Source of the DNA: Monomorium pharaonis
Lineage: Eukaryota; Arthropoda; Insecta; Hymenoptera; Formicidae
DNA: 64,000 bases
Direction of reading: 5' to 3'
NCBI RefSeq assembly: GCF_013373865.1
Contig: NC_050477.1
Location: 1,694,763-1,758,762 of the forward strand
The position numbers and the translations under genes were made by a program. Positions within the stretch are counted from its first letter, which is position 1; every line of letters begins with the position of its first letter. The notes below the pieces were generated by a model that ran no database searches, was not told the origin of the DNA, and saw nothing but the letters and a program-made list of their open reading frames with translations. Shown here one piece after another: positions 14,401-22,829 of the stretch.

Positions 14401-14566
14401 ACCGAATACACCATCAACGGTTACGGCGTCCGCGACCGCAGTGGTTCCTCCTATTGCTACTAGCACTATGGTTCCAATTAGCAATAGCAGTACGAGTAGC
14501 CATGTGCATCACGATATTGACACGGACGTCGAGATGGAAAAGATGGTTTCGAAAATGTGTGAATAG
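1..14566 (+). CDS. BIRC6: BIRC6 / Bruce (apollon), C-terminal half, 30 exons, 5'-partial
   Basis: BIRC6 is a very large cytosolic/trans-Golgi protein that blocks apoptosis by ubiquitinating caspases and IAP antagonists, and it restrains autophagy; its C-terminal UBC domain gives E2/E3 activity. That is family knowledge. In the sequence, 30 exons splice with GT-AG borders, and all phases close into 7,890 nt (2,629 residues plus stop TAG at 14564-14566). The last ~250 residues match the family's UBC domain almost residue for residue. The family protein is about 4,800 residues, so roughly the N-terminal 45% (WD40-like propeller and BIR domain) lies left of position 1. Exon coordinates are given in the segment entries below. 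Most introns are under 600 bp and AT-rich. No frameshift or internal stop was found. Identity is near certain; single exon borders could be off by one alternative AG/GT. Confidence 0.95.
5596..6697 (+). CDS. BIRC6: BIRC6 exons 14-15 (beta-sandwich, discoidin/CBD-like module)
   Basis: Exons 5596-6111 and 6427-6697, residues about 854-1115 of the visible frame. The second half of exon 14 reads WSYHFYPDEAWVDLTITLP followed by an alternating hydrophobic pattern. Exon 15 continues with YIRVTLSQPVVATSVLVRLY and SQIRLLG. This is the strand pattern of the galactose-binding/discoidin-like fold reported inside the BIRC6 scaffold; the fold assignment is inference from pattern. The linker before it is Ser/Thr-rich. 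Exon 15's acceptor is the CAG at 6424-6426. It keeps phase with the single base left from exon 14. Confidence 0.85.
6815..10541 (+). CDS. BIRC6: BIRC6 exons 16-24
   Basis: Exons 6815-7074, 7541-7823, 8082-8464, 8714-8863, 8990-9167, 9254-9399, 9552-9794, 9961-10185, 10320-10541. They encode leucine-rich helical sequence with disordered, Ser/Asn/Glu-rich inserts (for example exon 19). The open frame of exon 17 runs into a TAG at 7822-7824, but the donor GTAAGA at 7824 removes it and the spliced codon reads Tyr. This looks like a stop only if the intron is overlooked. No enzymatic motif is visible; the region is presumed scaffold. Intron lengths are about 85-620 bp. Confidence 0.86.
10672..12048 (+). 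CDS. BIRC6: BIRC6 exon 25, 1,377-nt exon
   Basis: By far the largest coding exon in the visible gene (459 codons; the others are 117-516 nt). It begins after a TTGCAG acceptor and ends at a GTAAGT donor. It encodes helical segments, a Gly/Ser-rich disordered insert near 11300-11360 (GSGGVGGGSSGG) and more helices ending in a YLEVMKNLQFG segment just before the UBC-bearing exons. It is more GC-rich than the surrounding introns. The long open frames on the opposite strand here (for example 11407-11910) are shadows of this exon. Confidence 0.9.
12467..14183 (+). CDS. BIRC6: BIRC6 exons 26-29, ubiquitin-conjugating (UBC/E2) domain
   Basis: Exons 12467-12687, 13255-13494, 13672-13860, 14049-14183. 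This is the E2 fold of BIRC6. It accepts ubiquitin from E1 as a thioester on the active-site cysteine. Visible motifs: VLITGPAETPYANGCFEFDV, YFPPDYP, then NPNLYNDGKVCLSVLNTWHG, where the Cys codon at 13420-13422 (residue 2401 of the visible frame) is the catalytic one, then RPEEKWN and the long C-terminal helices. The classical E2 HPN triad is replaced by FNPN, as is usual in BIRC6 orthologues. Exon 26 supplies the N-terminal helix and first strand, exon 28 the SEPYFNEPGYERSRGT insert typical of large E2s. All four exons splice in phase. Confidence 0.96.
14276..14566 (+). CDS. BIRC6: BIRC6 last coding exon and C-terminal tail
   Basis: The final exon follows a TTTATAG acceptor. It starts with RHYKLLREELNKLPTPKG, which continues the family's last helix after the UBC domain. 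It then runs into a disordered Pro/Ser/Thr-rich tail and ends at MVSKMCE with TAG at 14564-14566. The tail is low-complexity and probably fast evolving. No localisation signal is evident. Confidence 0.92.
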   Translation, partial: RHYKLLREELNKLPTPKGLEDLAEPLASPGSPIELSGTPGTTPNTPSTVTASATAVVPPIATSTMVPISNSSTSSHVHHDIDTDVEMEKMVSKMCE

Positions 14567-15412
14567 CTAAAGGATGTTAATAGACATTGTTGGACATTTT
14601 AAAAAGTCTATAGTTTGTGTTAACGAGATGAACAAATGGACATTGAACATAAACAGATGACACAACGGACTGAAATTAAGTGCGTAAATATCCTATCCAG
14701 CGGCCGAATTACCGATGTTTTAGCCATGGTGTTAGGGAAGAAAGTAACGACTTTCGGCCGAATACATAATAACACTGACGATAATTATTACAATGATGAT
14801 GATGATAAGATTGTAGGTAGAAAAATATAAGGTGTGGTAGAGCGAGAAAGACGAGTGAGAATTTACAATAGAGAAAAAGTGTGAGAGAGGAAAAGAGAGA
14901 AAGGGAGAGAGAGACAACAGAGCGAACGATTAAGTGTGCGTGAATAAAGAGAATAAACGAGAGAATGAAAGAAAAGAAGAGTGGGAGAGAACAAAACAGA
15001 TAGAGGCAAAGAAATAAGTAGCGCGAATGTTACAAACTCGTGCGTAGTAGATACTTTTTATAGCCGCTGCTATAGTACGTGTACGCTGCATTCTACTACT
15101 TCATATTATCATAAGTACCACAACTGTTATTCGATATTTATTATACATGTTCCTCGTTTATGTAGCATAACTCTGAATTAGCTGCACTTTCATGCGGATC
15201 TTGGACATGATATTTTTATCGTCTTTTCCTTGTCGCTCGTGTCTTCCGAGAGCGACGCGGTCTTGCACGTCGCGCAATAGACGGTAATGTTCTCTTTTTA
15301 ATGATGTTTTTACTTTGTCAATAATTAAAGTGCTTGTTTCTCTTTATATACATATACATACATATATAATGTGCATATATATATATATGCGTGTGTATAT
15401 GTGTGTATGTAT

Positions 15413-15558
15413 ATATATCCCAGAAAACATCGAGGTTTTGTAGATATAATATATTAAAATATATCTTATTAAAGATATCTTCAAGACATATTTTTTAAAA
15501 ATGTCTTAAATTTCTAAAAGATTTCTAAAAGATATCTTTTTGTTTATATGGGATATAT
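15413..15558. mobile_element. Small MITE-like element with terminal ATATATCCCA repeats
   Basis: The left end ATATATCCCA (15413-15422) and right end TGGGATATAT (15549-15558) are exact reverse complements, enclosing 126 bp. The interior is itself AT-rich and palindromic (GACAT...ATGTC and several AAGATATCTT blocks). It has no coding capacity. No target duplication could be fixed, because the left flank is a TA-rich microsatellite. It lies in the 3' flank of BIRC6. Confidence 0.45.
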
Positions 15559-16099
15559 CTGTATGATGTATATTTAAAACGGTTCTGACGCGTTGTTCTC
15601 TTCGTTTTAAGTGTATTTCTGTATATTATAATACAAATATCATTGTACTTTACCTAACGATTTACTGGTAGATATGTATTTTTATTGAACATCTCTTCAG
15701 AGTACGCGGTTCAGTCGAGCCTTAAGCGAGCTCTTACTAAAGCTGCGAGCGGTAAAGAAGAGATATAAGCGCAACATCGACGGAAGTCAGCTCGTGACAG
15801 GTGCAACTAATTTACGAGTTATTGATGTAGCGGGTATCCCTGCGCGCAATGCGACCGAATCTAAATGACGACTGTCATCTGAACGAGACGACGATCTAGG
15901 TACATCGTTAGATAACGTTTAATATAATAGTACGTGTTCTATGTCGATTGAACGAACAACTGAAAAAATGCTACCATGGAAATTAAAAAAAAAAACAGAT
16001 GATCAGGTGATGCATTCTCGCGTAAACGAGAATTGCTCTTTGTAATTGTAACAGCTACTTAGTACACGTAAATTTCATATGAATCGACCATATGAACGA

Positions 16100-16105
16100 A
16101 ATAAA
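16100..16105 (+). terminator. Candidate BIRC6 poly(A) signal AATAAA
   Basis: AATAAA followed within about 10-40 bases by a TTGTTTTGAG and TTTGTTC T/G-rich region, the layout of an animal cleavage site. Other AATAAA copies closer to the stop codon are possible alternatives. Confidence 0.4.
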
Positions 16106-16130
16106 GTCACATTGTTTTGAGATGGTCTCC

Positions 16131-17450
16131 CATCCTTTGTTCTTTCTGGATTTCTTCTTATCGTCCACAACTTGGAGTTACATCTCAGCCGACAAGAGAA
16201 GATGTGCGATCGTTTAATTATTTTCTCTATGTTCCTTTGTTATTTAATATACAGTATGTTCCGAAAGTCTCTTCTTTACAAAGATTAATAAAAGTATTAA
16301 GTTATAGTTACCAAAAAATAATTAAAAGATACTTTATATTTTACGTCAAATTATGTTACAATACGATATAAAATATCTTGTGAATTAATTTTTGATTATT
16401 TTATCTTAATATATTCTTATATGGTGAATGACTAAGAGAATTATATAAAAATTATGTAAAATTATGTAAAAATTTCATATAATTTCCATTAAAAAAATAA
16501 TTTTCAAATAGCTATTTTTTAAGTAAAGTCATTAACATTACGACATCCTTTAGTCTGAAACACTTTTCTCGAATGCTTTAGTTTCGAAGTATTTAACCAT
16601 TTCGGAGCTACTAATACTCCTATACAATTTTTTTTATTTTTTGGAGATACTTTAAAATACTTCAAATTAATATTTAAAAATAAGATAATGCTTTAGAATA
16701 TATAATTTTTTAAGGAGATAATACTCTTTAAAATATTTATATTATTTATATTTGCATTGTATTTTACGCGCGCGCAAATTTGTCTCTAGCTTAAAAAAAT
16801 CAATTATCGGGAAACTTAAACGTCGCTTTAAATTTCGCGCCAAAAGGTTTAAGATTCGTTGATCGAACTGAAGTAGGTGGCGGATTTGAATCTCGAGGGC
16901 TAACTTCTCGGAGGACGCGGAACGCTGTATGGAACGGTGCGGCAAGTAAGGACTACGCGGAAATCTTTCTTGAGAAATTGCAAATGTGTGGCGTGTCGAA
17001 ATCTCGCATCCGATTGTTGCTTCTAGAAAAGCTCCCGCGTGTGAAACTTCATAAAATCTCGGTAAGCCCCCAACGATTGGCATGCGGCTCGATTTACGCA
17101 CAGATTTTACGACCGTTACGATCATTGATCGGGATACTCGATAACCTATACTTCTACGAGTAAAGGATTCTTCGTCTTAGGCGATCTGTATCAAGACGAA
17201 CGAGCGAAATTCTGGCATCTTCGAAATGTGGAACTCGGAAAAAGAAACCCGAATTCTCTGTCGCCTAATGTGGCGTGGCCAACGCGATGGCGGATGGGCG
17301 ATCGGAAGAAGAAAACCCGCGAATTTCGCGGTTAAACGCAGGTCAGTACGAATTCAAAAAAGATCCGCGAGATATCGCCGGATGCTGCATCGCGGCGCTC
17401 GTAAGAAGATTCCGTGGTAGCCGCGGAGAGGAGTAGCAGGCCAGCGTGAC
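16131..17450. other. Intergenic, no gene seen (16.1-17.4 kb)
   Basis: AT-rich up to about 16745, then increasingly GC-rich. Open frames here (for example - strand 16742-17125) are short, have no recognisable domain and overlap frames on the other strand. A TATACAGTATGTTCCGAAAGT stretch near 16250 resembles a mariner/Tc1 terminal repeat but has no partner. Confidence 0.5.
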
Positions 17451-17905
17451 GAATTATACGAGACCGGCGGGAGATCGTTGTCCGTAGCCGGTGCGCGCCG
17501 CGCGGTCGACGACGGCGGCGGCGGCGGAGGCGGAGACGGGTAGGAGTCGGAGGGGGCAGGGGACGATGGAGGTCGCGAGGCCTCGGGCGGCCTGGAGCCG
17601 AGCGCACTTCAGTCGATTGCGAGCGGTTCAGGTCGGTCGCGTCGTTCCGCACGCTCGTGTCCGCGCATCGCCGGCGTGTCTGTCGCGCGGAGCCGATCGC
17701 CGATCGTGTCGACCGCTCCGGATCCCTCGATCGATCGACGATCGTTGCCGCGGGCACTCGTTCCTCTCCTCCTCCTCCTCCTTTTCATCGTCATCGTCAT
17801 CATCATCATCAGCATCATCATCATCTTCCTCATCGGGGGTCGTTCGCACGCATCATCGCCGACGGCTCGCGGCACTTCGTTCCGGCGCCGTGCTGCGGGG
17901 TGGTA
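17450..17905 (+). promoter_or_regulatory. CpG-rich candidate promoter and noncoding first exon
   Basis: A block very dense in CG dinucleotides stands out between AT-rich regions. It contains an arthropod initiator TTCAGTC (A+1 at 17611), followed by GCGGTTCAGGTCGGTCG, similar to insect pause-button/downstream elements. A strong splice donor, GTG|GTAAGTG, begins at 17903. A 292-nt noncoding exon 17611-17902 on the + strand fits. The nearest downstream gene on that strand is the ADAMTS gene (first ATG 24503), so this could be its distal promoter. Transcription from it is not shown by sequence. TCA/CGT trinucleotide runs lie at 17785-17830 and 18085-18110. Confidence 0.35.
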
Positions 17906-19640
17906 AGTGTCTCTCGCGGATTCGCCGTGCAATTGAAATGCACCCACTTGCGCCCGACAGTCGTTTGGAGCGGCGATAATTATTAGGCGCCGGTTAATAC
18001 GACTCGCGCGATTAATATCTCTCGGGGTCTCGCGTGGTGTCAGGTGCTCACCTCCCCCGCCGCCGTCGCCGCCTCCGCCCCCCGTTGTCGTCGTCGTCGT
18101 CGTCGTCGCGTCGCCCGCGCGAAAATGAGTTGCCGGCACCGAGAAGACGCGTTACGCAATATTTAAATTTGTATTTTTAGGCCTAGGGATTCCGCGCGCG
18201 CGATACGCCCGCGCCGGCTCCGGCGAACTCGCTCTCGTTCCCGCCTGAAATTCGCGTTTCATTCTCTGAAAACGCGGAATCATTCTGGCCCTCCCGGATG
18301 AGACTTCGCCGGGGAATTCGTCGATCGTCCGAAATCTCCTCCGCGTCTCCCGCCTCGGCGGGCAGTCGAAGGTGGAGTTATCGGAGTAAGTCGCCGCCGC
18401 CGCCGCCGCGCGCGCGCGACTGCTATTTGCATTAAACCAAGATTTGGAGTCAACGCTCGTAGCGGTACGTGACAAGGCAGGTGGGAACATGTGTACAGCG
18501 CCGCAGTGTAAATTTAACACGGATTTGAAATCGAGCGGGCGCGCTTGTATGTGCGTACAATACGTATACGAACACGTGGGTGCGTGTGCGTGTACGTGTG
18601 TGCGAGTGCGTTTGTTGCGTGTACGCGCGCAAGTTGAAAATGCACACTACCGGTTTCCATCTAGTTTCCACTCCCCTCTGGCCCGCGCGCTCTCGGTCTC
18701 CCGTCTGTCCCGCGGGCGAGACCCGACGTTAAGCCCGATTCACGCAGCCGCCAGGAAAGGTTATACAATGTTAATTTATGGGCAGTAGAGATAGGCCCGG
18801 CTAAAACGTCACCGCGATATCGCGGATGACAGACAACACCACGGTCGGACGGAATCGGCAATGCCGTCGAATCGATTCCTAGACCCGTGTGCGTCAGCGG
18901 CCCCGCTAATCGTCGGCGAAACCGTTCGCGCGCCATAAAAAGTAGCGAGACAACAACCACGGGGAATTAATCCTCCTCGGCACGTTCGGTTCTGCGATTG
19001 CTATGCCTTCTCTCCCCCTTCCCCCCTTTTGTCTATTAGAGTAACTGTCCCAATTACCGCCAATGTCCCTAATTGTCGGAAGTATGAGAGCGTTGTGTAT
19101 TCAAAATGAATTATTGAACTGAATGAATATTGAGTACATGAGAGCGGTAAATAAGAAGACGATTTAGATAAAGGGGCAACAAAAGTTATTGTTAGAAATA
19201 TAAATGTATAAGTTTGTTAAAATACAATTTCTACCGAAATATTTCATTAACCATGAATCTTTCATTAAAGGGTACCCGAGAACGTTGAGTATCAAAAATT
19301 CGTGGCAGTAAATAGGACAGGACATTAATTGAACAGAACCGTGATGGTAATGTAGATTTATATATATCTTATATTTTTTACTTCTTTTATTATATTTGAT
19401 TATTTTCTTTCAGCCAGTTTTTCAAGCTTGTCGCTTTGATTTTACATACGTTAAAGTTTTTTATTTGGCTAATGATGAAGAAGAATGCCTCAAAAAACTG
19501 GCGGTAATTAAGTTACTCCGTCTCTCTCGCAGATTACAGAGAGAATCCGCGGCGAATCCTTTCTTCCTAGAATCTCGAAGTGAATCCTAATACGATTTCC
19601 TTCAATCGCATCAGGATCCGTATTCACGCGTGTTTTTTTT
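17906..19640. other. Intergenic/possible intron, GC-rich then AT-rich, no gene seen
   Basis: 17.9-18.95 kb is CpG-rich with a (CGT)n run (18080-18110) and an alternating G/T-C/A stretch (18556-18632). From 19.05 kb it turns AT-rich. A TTTCTTTCAG acceptor at 19404-19413 followed by a GTAATT donor at 19504 could bound a 90-bp exon (see findings). Open frames in the GC-rich part appear in most frames on both strands and are composition artefacts. Confidence 0.45.
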
Positions 19641-19649
19641 TTTTTGCAC

Positions 19650-20235
19650 AATGCGGGAGGTTCTCATAAATCATGGAGAAGACTGCGGAGTTAGGTACTC
19701 CGGAATACAAAAAAAAAACTCCGAAGCCTCGCTTCGCGGTGCACATTCGCGCGTTTCTTCGCAAGGAATTCTCGGAAATCCACGGGGTTGAACTTTTAAG
19801 TAAAACTGAAAACCTCGCCTCGTGTATTTGCATATTTCCTCGCGCGCGGATTGCGAGAGTGCTCGCAAATCATGTAGGAAACTGGTTACCCCAGCGTATT
19901 TGGAACTTCGCCTCGCACTCGCGCATTTTTCTCGCGCGCGACGCGAGGGATTTTTTTTTTGCACGGGTGCCGGAGAAAACTGCAAAATCGGATATCCCCG
20001 GAGTATCTCGAAGCCTCGCGCATTTCCTTACACAACACGAGGAATCCTTATAAATCACGGGGAAGGCTATAGAGCCGGACACTCCAAAATACCTTGAAAC
20101 TTCGCTTTACGGCCCGCATTTGCATATTTCCTTGCACAACGTGAGGAATTCCCGTAAATCACGGAGAAAACTGTGAAGCTGGACATACGACGAAATATTC
20201 GAAACTTCACCTCGCATTCACGTGTTTTCTGGTAT
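19650..20235. repeat. Degenerate minisatellite, unit about 100 bp, about 5 copies
   Basis: The block AAATCACGGAGAAAACTG..., ...TCGAAACTTCGCCTCGCA, ...CGCATTTCCTTGCACAACG..., GAGGAATTCCCGT recurs in order. Clear copies start near 19665, 19866, 19970, 20053 and 20156; the last two are 103 bp apart and most alike. Copies drift by indels and A/T runs. Because the unit is open in several frames, it creates overlapping ORFs on both strands that I do not call genes. Confidence 0.75.
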
Positions 20236-21440
20236 AATCCGAAGGACTCTCTTTCTCTTCCTCTCGCTTTTTCCGTGCAATTATTGCGCAAGAAAGACTT
20301 ATAGTCTTCTTGTGTGTATTTCCTTCTTCGGTTTCTAGTTTCCTCCTTTGAAGCGGTAATATAATTGTTGAATTAAATTCTCCTTCGACCAAAGTGTTTA
20401 ATATTAATTATAGTGACGCCATACACATCTATCGTGCGAGTAACGTCAATGAACGAGCAATTCGTTCCTCCGGTGCCGATTCACTTTTTGCGCAGCGACT
20501 GCGTGGCGTGAATCAAGCTTCATACGACGTGAACCTTTGATAAGGAACGCGACGGAGTGTGTCCGATGTTAATTTTACATTCCGCAGCATTTGCAAGGCG
20601 GCGGTGACGCTCATCATCAATCTTTTAATCAAAGTATTTGTTTCCGAGATGGAGTTTCGGCGGCACGACGAGACACGATAACGTAATTTGGGTTCAACCC
20701 TTTCACCCACGTCGTTAATCATTAATTACTGCGGAGTCAGAGAGAATGATTTCGCGAGAGATCGTTCCTCCTTTGTTTAACGGAAAACGACCTTTCGTCT
20801 TGATCGTTGCATCGATAATAATTTCAAGGAATACATTGCCAGAGTTGGGGGGGGGGGGAGCGGACGATTCATAAATTGTCTGAGCCTAACTCGTTAATGA
20901 GAAACTACTCGATGAACTTGGAGGCCACGTTTTGTTCAGAAAAATATTCATTCTCTTGCTAAGAAAGGCGATTACTCAATTGCAGTTTCTTCTTTTAAGT
21001 AACGGTTATTTTTAAAAGGAATATTTTTTGATAATAGTCTTAAAACACACTTCACTTTTTTCAAATATTTCATTAAGTTTAAATATCCACAAATCTGTCA
21101 TGAGCAAATTTATTTCAAAATATATTTTAAATCCTGGCGATAACTAAATATGATTGAAATTTAAGTGAAATTTAATTATTATACAGTTGCTTTGCTGCTG
21201 CAACTAATTTTTTTTCAAGAAGTAAAAACGAAATATTGATTTACTTATTATTCTGACTTTTCTTTTCAAAATTCTGTAACAGGTTTCGTTTTTCTTAGCA
21301 GTACAATCGATATTTTTCTATATATAATTTTCTCTGTGAAAGAAAGTTCTTTACGCGGATATTTATATTTATATAAATACGAAATAAACACGCACATATA
21401 TATGCAAGCACACACACACACACACATCATGCACGCACTC
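20236..21440. other. Intergenic, no gene seen; G13 run and (CA)n
   Basis: Mixed-composition spacer with a poly-G run at about 20847-20859, AT-rich sequence from 20950, and a (CA)n microsatellite at about 21410-21426. No coding or RNA-gene signal was recognised. Confidence 0.5.
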
Positions 21441-21965
21441 AGCTAATCAATTGATTAACATTATAGTCTTGGCTAATGCACTTCCAATGTAAATATAATA
21501 ATATAGTAATTAAGTTAATTATTTAACTGATAAATTTTTTAAACATAAAGTTAATATTGTATATTTTAGGAAACGCAAAACTGTGTAAAATTATTTACAC
21601 ATATTAGTATGTGATATTGGCACTATATTAATATTTATTGTGTAATCAATATTCACTTTTTATTGGGAAATCTTGACCAATGCATTTTTCATGTAAATGC
21701 AATCCCATATAATTATTGAAAGTACATACATTAGCATTTATTCTGTATTCAATATTGAAATTATATTGGAAAATCTTGGCCAAGACTATTTTAACATAAA
21801 CCCAATATTAAATTGCAATTAATGTACAATATTGACAGTATATTTGTATTTATTGTACGACCAATATTGGCGCTATATTGGGAAAAGATTGGCCAATGCA
21901 TTCTCAAGAAAACCAATATTTAACCAATATTTGCCAATATTCCGCTAATGTATTTTTCTATTAGG
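21440..21965. repeat. Degenerate tandem repeat, unit about 105 bp
   Basis: A recurring core TATTGGGAAAATCTTGGCCAA followed by TGCATTTTC and an A-rich CCAATAT tail occurs at about 21661, 21766 and 21878 (spacing 105 and 112). A weaker copy lies near 21467, about two units upstream. CCAATATT and its complement occur many times. It directly adjoins the 22.2-22.8 kb remnant and foldback, so it may be part of the same decayed element. Confidence 0.6.
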
Positions 21966-22190
21966 GATAGTATTTACACATGTGTAATGTTTTTATACAT
22001 GTGAATATAACACATATTGGAAAAAGTCATACACCAAATAAGAATAACACATTTTACAAGTTCACACATTCAGCCTCTTGGTATAATAGCATTCGAGCCA
22101 TTTCGAGTGGTGTAAGAGGATCTCACAAGATACAATTTACAAATCTTTTACAAATCTAAGATCCTATTGATTTAAGATAAAGTTATTTTT

Positions 22191-22600
22191 TTGTCGGAAG
22201 CTGAAAAAGTGATGTTTGAAACAGTTAGGAGGATGAAGATTAGTGAATGAGTTGTGTCTTCAATCTATCGATATTGATAATGGTGATATTATCTAATGGC
22301 GACTATTTTTAATGCCTCTGTTGCATTGGCATCTTGATATACCAATCATTGATTTGTGTGAATTACCAACAGATAAGAATCTGAGTATTGCCATTTGTAA
22401 TGATAAGGTGATAAGTGATAAAAAATATATTATTGAAGAAATAATAAACTCGTGCCAGTTAATAAAGCCAGTAACAAAATGGAAATAAATACTGTACAGT
22501 TTTTTGATATATCTACAAATAAACCAGTTTCCAGAAGTAATTCCAGAATCATTAGAAGAGCCGTGTATCGAAATTACTGACGAGCATTGTTAGAAGTAAT
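22191..22600 (+). pseudogene. Decayed open reading frame, unidentified
   Basis: Three adjoining codon-like stretches are interrupted by frame changes and stops. 22191-22250 is open with Glu/Lys/Met-rich codons, ending in TGA. 22249-22488 is open for 80 codons with one internal TAA (22294-22296). A third frame continues past 22488. The predicted peptides (for example DIPIIDLCELPTDKNLSI) look protein-like rather than random, but I do not recognise the family. The position between a tandem repeat and a foldback suggests a transposon remnant. A chance open stretch is the alternative. Confidence 0.3.
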
Positions 22601-22823
22601 GTGTGATTATCATGTTATTGCGTGTGATATGTCTTCCTTTTTAAGATATCTATGAGTGTGTAAATTTTTTACACATAAATAGGTGTTTGATTCGAACTGT
22701 AATAAACACCCTTTGAATCAAACACCTATTGATGTGTGAAAAATTTACACATTTGTAGATATCTTAAAAAGGAAGACACATCACACGCAATAACATGATA
22801 AGCACAAATTACTTCTAACAGTG
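22585..22823. repeat. Long foldback (inverted repeat), arms about 111 bp
   Basis: The left arm (22585-22695) and right arm (22711-22822) are reverse complements at roughly 90% by eye over about 111 bp, separated by only about 15 bases. Both arms contain CATGTTATTGCGTGTGAT, GTCTTCCTTTTTAAGATATC and AATAGGTGTTTGATTC. Sequence just outside the arms does not pair. It could be a foldback MITE or a hairpin-RNA source. It has no coding capacity. Confidence 0.85.
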
Positions 22824-22829
22824 ATAATT

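Larger units (their letters stand above)
14567..16130 (+). other. Probable 3' UTR and 3' flank of BIRC6
   Basis: No coding signal. The sequence contains purine-rich GAGA stretches (about 14845-15000), an AT microsatellite (about 15350-15418) and a small inverted-repeat element (15413-15558). Several AATAAA hexamers lie inside (for example near 14940-14955). The last clear one, with GT/T-rich sequence behind it, is at 16100-16105. The end of the transcript cannot be fixed from sequence alone. Confidence 0.5.

Noticed and set aside
16245..16275. Mariner/Tc1-like terminal sequence ACAGTATGTTCCGAAAGT
   Set aside because: Only one end seen, no partner repeat or transposase remnant nearby; too short to call.
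17609..18139. 176-codon - strand open frame
   Set aside because: Made of translated trinucleotide repeats (Thr, Gly, Met and Arg runs) and overlapped by + strand frames; not a gene.
19673..20053. 126-codon + strand frame in the 19.6-20.2 kb region
   Set aside because: Open because of the ~100-bp minisatellite unit; several frames on both strands are equally open.
20685..20710. tRNA B-box-like GGGTTCAACCC
   Set aside because: No matching A box or cloverleaf around it; part of an ordinary spacer. A similar GGTTCAAGGCC near 36585 fails for the same reason.
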